Shown here: positions 1 through 12,176 of the stretch, one piece after another
Numbering within the stretch: the first letter of the stretch is position 1
Layout of the letters: each line of letters begins with the position of its first letter
Assembly (NCBI GenBank): GCA_022818135.1
Contig: JAFMSR010000005.1
Span: forward strand, 24,408,175 to 24,472,174
DNA from: Saxidomus purpurata
Taxonomy: Eukaryota > Mollusca > Bivalvia > Venerida > Veneridae
Length of the DNA stretch: 64,000 nucleotides
Direction of reading: 5' to 3'
Position numbers and translations under genes: made by a program
The notes under the pieces: model-generated
Databases searched by the model: none
Told to the model about the DNA's origin: nothing
The model's input: the letters and a program-made list of their open reading frames with translations, nothing else

Positions 1-349
1 CTACATCACCGCTCCCCTCTGGTTATATTAATTGTACAGACAGCTGACATTACTGTATTGTATTGAGTTGATGCCCCTTGAGTTTCAGTTGAATTGCTTC
101 AGAAATACAGGAGTTACATGTATGGCCCATTGCAAATTTATACAAAATTGCCCAATGACTTTATGTCTGGAGCATTATCTACTCCAATGGTAATGCAATT
201 TTAATGTTTGTGGAAATGTTCATAACTATATGTTATTGATGCCCTTTCAGTTTCAGTTGAATTGCTTCAAATGTTCAGGAGTTATGGCCCTTTGAAATTG
301 TATGCAAATTTGAGATATTGTGTTGTGAAAAGAACAACAAACAGAAATC
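1..349. repeat. Degenerate repeat with about 170-bp direct units
   Basis: Two related stretches begin near 67 and 236 with the shared wording 'gtttcagttgaattgcttc' followed by 'aggagtta' and 'atggccc', so this is a short tandem repeat of roughly 170 bp. I see no gene. The stretch lies just left of duplication copy A. Confidence 0.5.
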
Positions 350-394
350 TGATAGTCCTAAAAAGATTTTATTATAAATTTGTGAAAAAAATTC

Positions 395-1200
395 GTAGAG
401 GACCAACGCTATATACTCTGGCCCACACAGTTTCAGACATGAAAGTTTTTCAAGTTTTTCCTATGACTATACAGACCAGTGATCCCCAGAGTGTGTTGAA
501 TTTTGACCCCAGGGGCATGATTTGTAGAAACATGGTAGAGGTCCACTAGACAATGTTGCGTACCAAAATGTCAAGCTCTAGGCCTTGTGGTTTTGGAGAT
601 TTTAAAGTTTTTTCCTATATAAGTCTACGGCAACAAAGTAACCCCCCTTTTGGAGTAATTAAGATTTGAAAAACTTGGTAGAGTTCTAGTCTTCTCTACT
701 CTACTCTACTCTATACTAAAGACTAAATATTTACCCCTTAGGTATTTTTAAAGGTTTTTCAATAAAGTGACCCCCTAGCAGGGCCAATATTAATCCTAGG
801 AACAGTATTTGAACAAACTTGGTAAAGGTCCATCAGACAAAAAAACAAAGTATGTAAGCTCTAAACATTACGATTTTAGAGACTATTTTAGGAGCAAGAC
901 AGCTAGAAGCAAAATTTGAAAAAAAAACAAACTTAGTACAGTTCTTGTAGGCAATGCTACAGACTAAATATTTAAGCCTTAGGCCTTGTGGTTTTGGAGA
1001 AGAGGATATTTAAAGATTTTCCTATAAAGTCTATGTAAAACAAGTAACTCCCTGGGCAGGGCCAATATTGGCCCATGGGCCAAATCTGAATAAACTAGAC
1101 AATGCCACATGCTAAATATGTATGCTACAGACCTTATGGTTTCCAGAAGATATTTTAAGTTTTTCTTATGCCAAGTGCTTATAATACCTAATTGGCCATA
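395..1200. repeat. Family II-type tandem repeat, degenerate
   Basis: There are three or four degenerate units built on 'ggtagaggtccactagacaatg', 'taggccttgtggttttggaga' and 'tttttcctatataag'. The same unit forms the core of the family II elements at 3793-4992 and 36475-37681. The recognisable 5' and 3' ends of the family are not evident here. In copy B the matching block (23138-23824) is broken by the 9.47 kb insertion. Confidence 0.7.
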
Positions 1201-1943
1201 TTGCAAGATGGGTGCATTATTTGCCACATCATGGCTATTATAACGCCATTTACCCTTTCAGAAATTAAGGTGTCATTTAGATTGTTCAGTCTCGGCAGAC
1301 CATGGGATTTCTCCCCTGGGGAACTTGTAAAGACCCTGGTATGACTCCCATGCATACTGGTACCTGAAAATTTAGGGAGTTTTGTTTTACCTGACTGCAA
1401 TACCAAGACAGTTTTGTCCAAAAATTTTGATTATATAGCCAAGTGGTGTAAAATGCGAGTAGCCAAAAGATAGATGTGGGATCTGGTTGACCATGCAGAC
1501 ACACATTGCCAGCATACATTGGTGCTTGAACCACTCTGCCTCGTGATTTCTTTAGTGTTATATCACAGGAGGAAGAAATCTTCTCAAATGAGTTATGATG
1601 CACATTTGCAAAGCTATTGTCTTTCATGTCTAAATTCTTGGAATAAGACAGTGGCCGTTATTAGCTACCTTACTTTATGATTGCCATTGTGCACAACTCT
1701 CTCCAGCTCATTTGCAGTACCTATCTCTTTATTTCTACTACAATTACAGGGTGGGGTATTATACAGATATAGATTGCAGCCACTTAAAGTCCTTCTGGAG
1801 AGCTTTGTACACATGAATAATTTGATTTATATACAGGTGATTTTATCAAAATGTAAAGTGTTTTTTTATGCTTTTGATAATTTATTTTATGACTCCCGTA
1901 ATAACTACCCCATAATAAACAAGACGTATCACTAAATGCGATT
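1201..1943. other. Duplicated stretch without recognisable gene
   Basis: It is shared with 33500-34233. Short open frames exist on both strands (for example + 1474-1680), but they overlap frames on the other strand, show no splice context and match no family I know. I see no supported gene. Confidence 0.5.
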
Positions 1944-2828
1944 TATACCCCCGAAAGACTGCTTTATAAACTGAGGAAGTTTGTAGTAACATAATACTTT
2001 GCAAAAAAACTAAAATAGAGTTATTGTTCTTGGTAATGTTCTTGGCAATACTTCTCTAATTTGTCAAGATAGAGTTTTGGTTCTTGTATACAGCACTTCC
2101 TCTCATTGTGCTGGACAATTGTATGAAGTTGTATTGAATTCCAACAAGTAGTTTTCAAGTTATGCTCTGGGCAATGAAAAGTAGCAAAGGGCAATAACTT
2201 TGTAATAAGTCAAGATATAGTTATGGTTCCTGTGCACTGCACTTTCTCTAATTGTGCTAGACCATCATATGAAGTTGTATTGAATTCCAACCAGTAGTTT
2301 TCAAGTGATGCTTCAGACAAGGAAAAGTAACAAAGGGCAATAACTCAAGATAGTGTTATTGTTTTGTACACTGCACTTCCTTTCATTGTGCTAGACCATT
2401 GTATGAAGTTGTTTTGAATTTCAATCATTAGTTATCAAGTTATGCTCCGGACAAGGAAAAGTAACTGAGGACAATAACTTTGTAATAATTCAAGATAGAG
2501 TTATGGTTCTTGTAAACTGCATTTCCGCTCAATGTGCTTGACCATTGTATGAAATTGTTTTGAATTCCAAACATTAGTTTTCAAGTTATGCTCCGGACAA
2601 GGAAAAGTAACAAAGGAAAATAAAATTAGACAAGATCGAGTTATGGTTCTTGTACACTGCACTTCCGCTCAATGTGCTTGACCACTGTATGAAGTTGTAT
2701 TGAATTTCAACAAATAGTTTTCAAGTTATGCTGCGGACAAGGAAAATGCAATAGACCGCCCGCCTGACAGACCAACCAACCACTGGGTGACTCCGATATA
2801 CCCCCCTAAACTTCGTTTCAGGGGTATA
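1944..2828 (+). mobile_element. Family III tandem-repeat mobile element, copy A
   Basis: The 5' end reads 'tatacccccgaaag'. Five units of about 135-145 bp follow, anchored at 2067, 2211, 2346, 2491 and 2632 ('caagatagagttatggttc'). The 3' end (2797-2828) is a hairpin, TATACCCC...GGGGTATA. One arm of that hairpin is complementary to the 5' end motif. There is no coding capacity. The architecture matches families I, II and IV. I infer a non-autonomous Helentron-like element. The copy B homologue at 34234-35436 has seven units. Confidence 0.7.
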
Positions 2829-3056
2829 ACAAATAAATTGTGTACAGTTTCAAGTATTTATTCAGCTCTATCAGAGAGACCACGACACATCCCACCAGCC
2901 TTAGAATAAGTAAAATGTGGCAGCAGTGGTTAAAAGCGGAAACGTTGTGTCAGTCCAGGGAAAAACATTCCAGCGCAAAACCATTTACCTTGTATTTAAA
3001 TACCCTTAGCAATGTTAAACAATAATAAGTTACATTAAAAGTGCATACATCCATGA

Positions 3057-5219
3057 ACAAGAGCTGTCTGTAAGACAACGCGCTCGACTTTTTTAGCGCT
3101 TGCCTATAAAACAAAACTTTGACAGTTAAGGGCACACAAGACTAACTAGGAATTTCTGAGTACAAATCAAGACACATTTCACAGAGTTATCTTCTCTTGC
3201 TTACAGATAGGTGTCATGATGGTTCATAAGTACTCCAACTTTCAAAGTAATATCTCAAATGGTTAAGTCAACAAGTGGACAAGAATGAAAATTTTAACTG
3301 AGTTTCTAAGTCAAAAAGGGCCATAATTCAAATAAAATCCTTGACAGAATTACCTTCTCTTGCCAATGTTTGAGGATCATAATGGTAAACAAGGATTCCA
3401 ACTTTAAGAGTAATATCTCAAACAGTTTAGGCAAAAAGTCGAGTGGTATGAAAAACTTAACCAAGCTTCTAAGTCAATAAATGGCCTAAATTTTTAAAAC
3501 AAATCCTTGACAGAGTTGCCTACTCTTGTCTACAGATGGGGGTAATGATGTAAACAAGCATTAAAAGTTTCAAAGCAATATCTCTAAGGATTAAGTCAAT
3601 AAGTGGCTTTTACCCATATTCAATGTATTTTCTAAGTCAAAAAGGCAGTGCGGGGGGCAATTCTGTCAAAAACCTAGACAGAGTTATGTACTCTTGTCTG
3701 TATATGTAGAAAATGATGATGAATAAGTGATGATGAAATTAAGTGGGGTGGTACGAAAAACTTAACCAAGCTCAGTCCACTTTCTAAGTCAAACAAGAGG
3801 GCCATGGTGGCCCTATATCGCTCACCTGACTACCATTTGCTATAATAAAAGGGGTCATGATTCTAACATAATTCCTTGAGGTCCACTACACAATACTAAG
3901 TAACATTTCAAATACCTATTATCTGCCTGTCTGCCTTGTGTTTTTTTTTTAAGTTTTCGCTATATAAGCCTATGTGAAATCAAGTGCTTTCCCCCCTCCC
4001 GAGAAGGGTTAATTTTGACCAGGGGGTCATGATTTGAACAATCTTGGTAAAGGTCAACTAGACAATGCTGCATGCTAAATATCTCAGCTCTAGGCCTTGT
4101 GGTTTCAGAGAAGAGGATTTTTAAAGTTTTTCCTATATGAGCCTATGTAAAACAAAGTGACCCCCCAAGCAGGGTCAATTTTTGATCCAGGGCTCATAAT
4201 TTGAACACTTTTGGTAGAGGTCCACTAGACAATGCAACATGATAAATATCTAAGCTCTAGGCCTTGTGCTTTCAGAGAAGATTTTTAAAGTTTTTCCTAT
4301 ATAAGCGTATGTTAAACCAAGTGACCCCACGGGCAGGGTCAGTTTTGACCCGGGGCTCACAATTTGAACAATCTTAGTACGAGTCCACTAGACAATGCCA
4401 CATGCTAAATATCTAAGGTCTATATATAGGCCTTTTGGTTTCAGAGAAGAAGTTTTTCCTATATAATCCTATGCAAAACTAAGTGACCACACGCACTGGG
4501 TCAATTTTGACCCCGGGGTCATAATTTAAAGAATCTTGGTAAAGGTCCACTAGACAATGCTCCATGCCAAATATCTAAGTTCTAGGCCTAAAGTTTTTCC
4601 TATATAAGCTTATGCAAAACAAAGTGACCTCCCGCGCAGGGTCAATTTTGACCCGGGGGTCATAATTTGAACAATCTTGGTGGAGGTCCACTAGACAATG
4701 CTAAAAGCCAAATATCTAAGCTCTAGGCCTTGTGCTTTCAGAGAAGAAGATTTTTAAAGTTTTTCCTATTTGTTGCCATAGCAACCAGAGTTCTGCATGG
4801 AATGAAATTCTTTGAACAACTTTGATAGAGCTTCATGCAAGGAACATCCCTGCAAAGTTTCATCAACATTGGCCAAGTGGTCTCAGAGGAGATGTCCTCT
4901 GAAGCAAATGGTGGACTGATGGATGGACGGACGGACGAAGGACGGAAAGCGATCCTAATAGCTCACTCTGGCACTTTGTGCCAGGTGAGCTAAAAAGGGG
5001 CATAATTCTGTCAAAAACCTTGACAGTTATGTACAGTACTCTTGTCTGTAAATGGAGATTATGATGTTTAACAAGAATGGTAAGTTTCAAAGCTATACCT
5101 GTAATAGTTTTGAAATAAAGTGGGGTGGTACGTAAAACTTAACCAAGGTGTGACACCATTGCGGACGCCAGCGCTGAAGTGAGTAGGATAGCTCCCCTTT
5201 TCTGTGAAAAGTCAAGCTA
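3057..5219 (+). mobile_element. Family I tandem-repeat element, interrupted by family II
   Basis: The 5' end begins 'acaagagctgtc', with a small inverted motif and then 'gctcgactttttta'. The 3' end is 'gagtaggatagctcccc', a CTTTTC..GAAAAG hairpin and 'gtcaagcta'. The final arm is the complement of the 5' 'gctcgac' motif, with one change. The core is 110-160 bp units with 'aagggccataattc' and 'ccttgacagagttac'. A family II element (3793-4992) sits in the core at a run of A. No ORF is supported. It is similar in style to bivalve Helentron/BIV160/pearl-type elements, which is an inference from architecture. Confidence 0.75.
3793..4992 (+). mobile_element. Family II tandem-repeat element nested in family I
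   Basis: The 5' end is 'acaagagggccatggtggcc' then 'tatatcgctcacctg'. The 3' end is a GGCAC-ttt-GTGCC hairpin followed by 'aggtgagcta', whose 'caggtgagc' is the exact complement of the 5' 'gctcacctg'. Between them are six or seven units of about 150-165 bp ('gtccactagacaatgc', 'tctaggccttgtg', 'gggtcaattttgacc'). Near the 3' end is a (ggacg)n stretch. Flanking family I core resumes cleanly on both sides, which shows that II inserted into I. Confidence 0.75.
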
Positions 5220-5249
5220 AAACCAACAATGTTGCGATACTTAATAACA

Positions 5250-5930
5250 ACAAGAGCTGTCAGTAGGACGTGTTAGCACAATCAACTTTTTTCAGTGCTT
5301 GCCAATGAAACAAAATTTTGTCAGTAGAAAAAAAACAAAGATGTGTACACTCCAGTTTTGAAATGCAAAAGTGGCAAAATATTTATTTTAACATTGTTAT
5401 CGTGTTTAAATTTATTCAAATTTCATGCACAACAAAAACAATATAAAATTGAATTCTTGTAAAAGTGTCAATAATTCATAGCAAAAAAATGACTTAAAAA
5501 GAAATCAAGAACCATTTTAACAGGGTTATCTTCTCTTGCTTACAGACAGGTTCTGTATCATAATAGTACAAAAGTACTCTACTTTTCAAGTTAATATCTC
5601 AAATGGAAAATTGAACAAGTGGACAAGAATAAAAATTATGGAATTTGAATGAAAAGACGAAAAAGGGCCATAATTCAAATGAAATCCTTGACAGAGTTAC
5701 CTTCTCCTGCCTATGTTTGGAAATCATGACGGTAAAAAAGAATTCCAACTTTCAAAATGATATCTCTAACAGTTCAGTCAAAAAGAGGACTGGTACGAAA
5801 AACTTAACTGAGATTCTCAGTCAATAAAGGGCCTTAATTTTTTTTAATCCTTGACAGAGTTACCTTCACTTGCCTACAGATGGGGGTAATAATGCAAACA
5901 AACATTCAAACTTTCAAAGCAATATCTGAC
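5250..5930 (+). mobile_element. Family I element, 5' part only
   Basis: It starts 'acaagagctgtcagtagga' and continues with family I core units ('aagggccataattc', 'ccttgacagagttacctt'). It stops at about 5930 without the 'agtaggatagctcccc' hairpin end. The same truncated copy is present in copy B (37931-38655), so the truncation predates the duplication. Confidence 0.65.
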
Positions 5931-6403
5931 AGAGACACCCCGGGTGGGAGACATAATTAAAATCCTGTTTTTTAGCAGTACATGTGCCGGGTGTCTGACC
6001 GGTGAGGTCCTTATTGTAGACAGCTGACATCACCATCACACATGAATTGCTAAATGCTGCATTGGTAGTCATAGAGCTTGGTCGCTAGTTGATGGTAGTG
6101 ATGTTGCTGGTACTGTGTTAATGTTGTTGTTGTTGGTAGAGTGACTGCAGATCTACAGTGTCCTCTTCTTCTACCAGTCATCAGTCCTCATCTCCCCAAG
6201 ACATCAGCAGGGTTTGGACCTGTTGAGAGGGTCTCTCCCTTGTCTGCTTCTTATAACTAGATCTTCGCCGAACTAGACGTGAAGACTTGTAGATTTGTGT
6301 TGTAGTTATTTGATGTTGAGGACTTGCCTAAATAAAGAAGAGAGATTTTTTTTGTTTAAAAGATCGCTCAGTCAAAAGTGTAAAAGTAAGTTATTTATAA
6401 CAA
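5931..6403. other. Duplicated unique stretch with short GC-rich inverted motif
   Basis: 5931-6010 contains 'gacaccccggg' and 'gccgggtgtc', nearly complementary over 10 bp. The rest, to 6403, holds (gtt)n-like microsatellite and no gene I can support. The homologue is 38656-39110. Confidence 0.45.
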
Positions 6404-6680
6404 AGCGGGCCAAGATATATCCTATATGGCCCTATATCGCTCAGCTTGCTACCAATGACTATGATACAAGGTCAACAATCACATTACAGAAAGGGTCAGT
6501 TTTGACTTGGGGGTCATAGATTTGAACAGTACATGTATAAGTATGCACAATGCTACATTCCAAATATCTAAGAAGATTTTAAAAGCTTTCCAGACAATGC
6601 TACATGGCAGATATTTAAGCTCTGGGCCGTCTTGATTTTGAGAAGATTTTAAAGTTTTTCCTGTCAGTTGCCATGCCACA
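6404..6680 (+). mobile_element. Family II element, 5' fragment
   Basis: It has the 5' wording 'tggccctatatcgctcagc', then 'gggtcagttttgac' and 'gggggtcat' core units. No 3' hairpin is present. It is conserved at about 39113-39350 in copy B. Confidence 0.6.
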
Positions 6681-6710
6681 AGTGTAACTACTTGTTCAGC
6701 CTCTCCTCCT

Positions 6711-7725
6711 TGCCAAAAGAGCGTTCAAAAGCAAAACTTAGTATCACCGAAATACGAAAAAGCGCCATTTTATTGTGTCATAGTTTCACCCAATCTTTGG
6801 TTGTCAGTGACAGTTCTGGTAGGTTGGCGAGTTCCTTTTATTTTTTGACCATTTTGAACTCTAAATAGCATAGATCAGCCACAGGAACTATTCTATGTTG
6901 AATTATAGAACAAATGTATTGATAGAACAGTTGTAGTGCTTGTACAGTTTGCAAGAAGGATAGTGGTTGGTAAATGCACATGAAACTGTATTTTTCCCTG
7001 ATAAAAGAACTGAAATGACATTAAGGAAACAATCAAATAACCTCTGTTCATAGTTAATTGACCTCTGTACATGTTTGATGTACACAGATTGAGTTGTGTA
7101 CACATTTCATCCTGATCAGCACCCACAACAATCACTGCTACAGTAAGCAAATACAGCAGACGGAACTTCTCACTTGGCAGTCATATTATGTCTTGGCTGC
7201 CAATAAAAATTGTCAGCACCAAAACACTTACAAGAAATGGCACAACTTGGCTACCATAGTTATTATTTGCATTGCTGACAAACTTGTATTGTTAGTCCCG
7301 AGCAAAAGAAGTGTGCACATAGAAGCCGCTATAACTGAACTGGTATCTCCCTAACAAATGTGTTTAAAAATCTTTTCACAGTATTAGTTCGAGCAGTATT
7401 TATTGCAATATGAATATTATGAACATAATATTAGACACAAAAACCCCAAAGAATTATAAACACTGAAGTTATTAGTTATATAAGGATTTGTAAACAGGCC
7501 TTTTAAAAGCTTATATGAACAAGTGGATGGAGTATTACCATGCAATACAAAGAACCCAAACAAATATGATGGGATGAGAAGAGCATTATGACTTAAGTTT
7601 CATGTAAATCCTTCAAGGGATTTGGGAGATACAGTCACATGACCCTTTAATTTCATGAGAGACCTTGACCTTTTTTAACCATGAGGAAGTGAACATTTGA
7701 CCAAAGTTTGATGAAAGTCTATTAA
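6711..7725 (-). repeat. Left arm of about 1 kb inverted repeat, copy A
   Basis: The reverse complement of this arm aligns with 11155-12378. For example 'cacatgacctttaatttcatgag' type wording, 'agtattaccatgcaataca' and 'actatccttcttgcaaactg' occur in opposite orientation in the two arms. The arms enclose about 3.4 kb. The right arm additionally contains a 184-bp MITE. The same arrangement exists in copy B (39395-40412 and 43915-45275), so it predates the duplication. Confidence 0.8.
6893..7345 (-). pseudogene. Conserved ORF-bearing segment, unidentified
   Basis: Minus-strand reading frames here recur in all four inverted-repeat arms (also 11738-12176 +, 39584-40045 -, 44690-45076 +). The shared residues include MCT-L..., ITMVA-LCHFL, DEMCTQL, NMYRGQLTM and LPTTILLANCTSTTTV. 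In this copy an in-frame TGA falls shortly after the 'IFIGSQD' segment. The copy B minus version is open through that point but has no ATG start. A 'gtaagt' donor-like site follows the LCHF segment. It may be a decayed gene fragment carried by the repeat. I do not recognise the family and infer no function. Confidence 0.3.
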
Positions 7726-10700
7726 AGGGTGAAGGAAATATAGTCTGGTGACCTTTGACCTTTCAGTGTGACCTTGACTTTGAGCCAAGTTTGGTTTGGA
7801 AACAGATTCTTCACTTTCTGTACATAAGATTAACTTTTTTCCCAAAATTTCAAAGAAACTATTCATGGATATTGCATGCAGTCACCATAAGACACTGGCG
7901 CCCCTACTTTCCACCTTTGTCACTTAACAAGGGCAGATTTCCATATCTTTGCTCTTACTGAGTGACAACATGAAGAAAACTTTGTCAAGCTTGATGTAAT
8001 GTTCATTAAACTTTGGGACTTTCATTAAGAAGCAGTCTGCCTGATGCAAAACCACCATACGTTACCCCTCTATTTTGAATGAGCCTTAATTTGACTAATT
8101 CAATGACTATTACTCTGGTATTACTGGTCTGATATAAAAGCTAAACACCCAGGTGCATAACCTCGAACAAGGATGGTGGAACATAAGCACACATAACAAA
8201 ACAAAACCTCAAATCCAAATGAGCATTTGTGTAAAGTTTGGAGACCCTATGTCAATTGCATAACAAGCAATGCATTCCACAAACTTGCCATATAAAATGC
8301 ATAAACTCTGATTTAGTCAAGGGCAATAACTGTGGTAGTATGTAAGGCATAAAAAACTTAAATCCAGGTGCACAACTTCTCATCCTAATAAACATTTGTA
8401 TGAGTTTGGTGACTCTGTCAATTAATAAAGCAGCCACAAATTTAACATATGCAAGGGCAAGAGCAAATCTATATGACATCCTCAAAATGGGGCATAAAAA
8501 TGAAATTCACTGTTTAATGGTACTGCAAAATGTTTTATTTCATTTTTGTTCTGGAAACTACATTCTTCTACTTTTTTGCTGAATATTTTATGTTTTTGGA
8601 AGATTCTTTTCACCAGTGTATTATTTATAGTTCTTAAGTTATCTCAAAATGTACCAAGCTAAAGGTTGCGCCTCTTTAAATAGACAATTATAGCAAATCT
8701 TGTACTTCCAGTCTGTGGTTGGATTGTTCTACAGTAAGGGCACGAAAACATGAAATCAGACATTCTGGCTGGTTTTCATGACCAGGTATAAAGTGTTCAT
8801 TTCCTTTAAAATTGACCAGGTATCATTGCTTTTATTCTCACATCATGCAGTTTCAAATTTACTCAAAAGATAAAAGCAGAAGTTTTTGACATTTTGCAAT
8901 GAAAAATGAGTAAAAATGCAGTGAGCAACAGCTACTTACAGTACAGAAATATTTATCATCATTTTGTAAAAGCGGAATCCCTGACTGACTAGTATGTACA
9001 AACAGAGTGAAAAACTTGCTGTTTTCTACTAAACTAATGTCATCTTCATTTTTTCTGAAAATATTTGATTCATTGTAATCATTGTTCGTGTTGTATGTTA
9101 TTACACATTACACAAATTATAGTGTGTCCTGAAAAATATTTCCACTGGAATATGTTCTGGCCCAGCCCAGAAAAGCTAAAGAAGTTTCAAAGCTACTACT
9201 TATATATTTTTGGCCAGACTGAAATTTATTCCAGGCTGAATAGTTCCATTGGTTAAAAGCCTATACCAAAAATATGTTCAGGGCTCTGCTGGAATTTTTA
9301 CTTTGATATTTCTCTGTGCTTGTTTTGGTTTGCTTTAATATGTTTTTGAATTTGAACACAGTATAGCTAAACTATCTATTTAATAAAAGATACTTGAAAG
9401 TATTCAACTTGTCCTATTTGTTCTTGGATAATACACGAGTCCAGTGACAAGGTATCTTTGTCATTCCTGGGCCCATCATACTCCCAAGTCCTTTCTAGAA
9501 CATGAGATATGCCGCACATTTCATCATCTCATGCAGGGCAGACTCACTGACTGAACCACTTTCCTAACACCATATGCATTAGTGAAATATATGTGGTGTG
9601 CAATCATCTAAAATATCTAGATGTATTTTAACATCTAATGCTGACACCTGCTATGAGTAACTATGTGCTATGTGTATGTGACCATTCTATTTAAGGACAA
9701 GAGAAACTTCCTTGTTCAACTTAGACTTAATTTTTAAATTTCAAGGGCACTGTCAATATTAATATATCAATAAATGAAATTCCAGGTTTAAATCTGCAGA
9801 GTATTTACCAGTATTTTCTGCATCTCACAAGAAAACTTACACAGAAGCCACATTCTAGAGCACTAAATTCCAACATTGTAAGTCCAGATTATCTTTAAAC
9901 AAAGGCTTGAACTCATGATGATTTTTTCTACAGATTTTAGCATGGCCTAAAATATTTTACGGAGTAGCCTGGGAACTGTTGAAAAGTCTTTCAAAAACTA
10001 GGCCTAAATTATTTCAAACAATGTGTTAACAGTATTAGTTTAATTTGTAAAACAGATGAATGACAATCGCAATGAATTAAATTCACACAGGAAAAATGAA
10101 GATAGCCTGTAGTAGAAAACAAACTTTATTATCCTCATATACAGTCTAGGGAATCCCCTTGATTAGTTTCCAAGTGTTACTTTTTTTACCACAGACCATG
10201 TTGCCAGCAGGTATTAAGCTCTCTTTTATTTCCTTTATAAACATATACATATTTTACAACTATGGACCAATTTGATTTTCAGCATTTGTTAAGTAACTAA
10301 TGTAGTAATGTTCCGACAGAATTAAAAAAAAAATCTTATAATTATATAGTTTTCAGTATTAAATAAATACCTATGTAATCAAATTCATATGGTGTTGGGG
10401 TGGGGGGATTATCAAAAATTTCCAATGCAGACATCATTTCTTGTTTAGTTTCTTGCTGTCAGTTTTCTGGAAAGGTTTCCGAAATCCTTGTATAATTTCA
10501 TATTGTTATTTGAGATATACTCATCGACTTAAGCACAGTCAGTATTTATAGCTTCATTTTTGTAAAACAGAAAACAAAAATAATTATTGTTACTGAGGGA
10601 GATTTAAAGAGGCACACCCTAAAACTGGATGAATTTTGATCAGTCATACTTAAATGGAAAGAATCCTCCACAAACCTACATAAAATCAGCCTTAAAAAGC

Positions 10701-11154
10701 AGTTAAAACTGGTGAAATTAGTGAAAGAAGACACGCTGTTCTTCATTTTATAGTTTGTTTCAATTTTGGGTGAATAGCAATTTGTTATAAAATGTCGCTA
10801 TATTGATATTGTTTGCAGAAATGAGACATTTCTCGATTTAATATTACTTTCTTCTTCAAAAAAGCCTTTATTTATTGTTTTATGTACACTAAGCCTATTT
10901 AACATTTTGAGAAAACAATGTACTAGTTGTAATTAATGTATCTCCCCTTAATGGCCATTCACCAACAAGCAAAAGCAACATTATCATTATTTCTTTATCA
11001 CTTAACTACAAATGTATTTACATGTATCACTTTTTCCATTTCTTCAAAAATTTGTAAAAGTACACATAAAGCATCCAATTTGATCAAATACCCTAGGAGC
11101 TTTATTTATATAAGCCTGTTTACAACAAGATCTACTATAACTTTTAACTTCTGT
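7726..11154. other. Spacer of the inverted-repeat module; no supported gene
   Basis: This is AT-rich sequence shared with 40413-43914. Short frames (for example + 9065-9256, conserved in B) have no splice or start context that I can defend. A 366-bp part (8556-8921) is identical between the copies. Confidence 0.5.
8556..8921. repeat. 366-bp tract identical between duplication copies
   Basis: I read 8556-8921 base by base against 41282-41647 and found no difference, while the sequence immediately on each side differs at several positions. The tract has no long ORF. It is either recent gene conversion or a constrained non-coding element. Confidence 0.8.
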
Positions 11155-11456
11155 GTTTATCACTGATAGATTTTCTTCAAACTTGGGTCAAATCTTAATT
11201 TCCTCATGATAACAAAGGTCAGGTCACTCATGAAATTAAAGGTCATGTGACTGTATCTCCCAAACCCCTTGATGGATTTACATGAAACTTAAGTCATATG
11301 CTCATCTTATCCCACCATGTTTGTTTTGGTTCTTTGTATTGCATGGCAATACTCCATCCATTTGTTCATATAAGCCTTTAAAAGGCTTGTTTAAAATCCT
11401 AATATAACTGATAACTTCTGTGTCTATAATCTATTAAAGTCTTTTTGTGCCTCATA

Positions 11457-11640
11457 CAGTAAACTCCGTATATAACGACTCTGGATATAGTGCCAATCTG
11501 GATATAAGGAACACATTTTCTCGGCCCAATTTTTTTCTTTATTTATTTTATATGAACATGTTATACAAATATAACAAACTCCGGAGATAAGGAACACATT
11601 TAAATGGTCCCAAGGAGTTTGTTATAAACAGAGTTTACTG
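11457..11640. mobile_element. 184-bp MITE with TA target duplication
   Basis: The ends are CAGTAAACTCCGTATATAAC and the inverse of GTTATAAACAGAGTTTACTG, giving TIRs of about 20 bp with two mismatches. The flanks are TA on both sides (11455-11456 and 11641-11642). Copy B at about 44205-44214 has the uninterrupted site with a single TA, so both insertion and TSD are seen directly. TA targeting is typical of the Tc1/mariner/pogo group. It is non-coding. Confidence 0.9.
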
Positions 11641-11737
11641 TATAATGTTCATAATATACATGCTGGAATAAATACTGCTTAAACAAATACTGTGAATAGA
11701 TTTTTAAACACATTAGTTAGAGGACTTCAGTTCAATG

Positions 11738-12176
11738 ATAGCCACTTCTATGTGCACTCCTCTTGAACTCAGAACTAGCAGCACAACTTTGTCAGCTATG
11801 CATATAATAACTATGGTGGCTGGTTTGTGCCATTTCTTGTCAGCATTTTGGTGCTGACAATTTTATTGGTGGCCGAAGCAGACTTTAACTGCCAAGTGAA
11901 AAGCTCATTCTGCCATATTTGCTTCCTGTAGCAGCCGTTGTTGAGTGCACCAACCTGGATGAAATGTGTATACAACTCTATCTGTATACATCAAACATGT
12001 ACAGACGTCAATTAACTATGAACAGAGGTTATTTGCTTGCTTCCTTTATATTATTTCAGTTATTTTATCAGGGAAAAATACAGTTTCTGACCGTAAATTT
12101 ACCGACCACTATCCTTCTTGCAAACTGTACAAGCACAACAACTGTTCTATCAATACATGCATTCTAATTAATTCAA
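11738..12176 (+). pseudogene. Conserved ORF-bearing segment in right arm, unidentified
   Basis: This is the plus-strand counterpart of 6893-7345. Frames at 11919-12167 and 11966-12181 carry DEMCIQLYLYTSNMYR and LPTTILLANCTSTTT. An upstream ATG frame (MCTPLELRTSSTTLSAM...) ends at a stop after LCHFLSAFWC. The pieces lie in different frames, so this copy cannot encode one continuous product without splicing or repair. Function unknown. Confidence 0.3.

Noticed and set aside
262..549. Open frame of 95 codons on the plus strand
   Set aside because: It lies across family II-type repeat sequence whose other copies do not keep the frame open.
1286..1627. Minus-strand frame of 113 codons, conserved at 33669-33911
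   Set aside because: Overlaps plus and other minus frames, is split differently in the two copies, and has no recognisable domain; similarity is explained by the duplication.
2000..2770. CRISPR-like regularly spaced repeat
   Set aside because: The spacing regularity comes from 145-bp tandem units in a eukaryotic mobile element, with no unique spacers or cas genes.
7094..7354. Plus-strand frame conserved exactly at 39785-40045
   Set aside because: It is antisense to the ORF-bearing segment of the inverted-repeat arm, and the inverted copies do not keep it open.
9065..9256. Plus-strand 63-codon frame, conserved at 41785-41976
   Set aside because: Low divergence of the whole region explains the conservation; no splice or start signal and no known motif.
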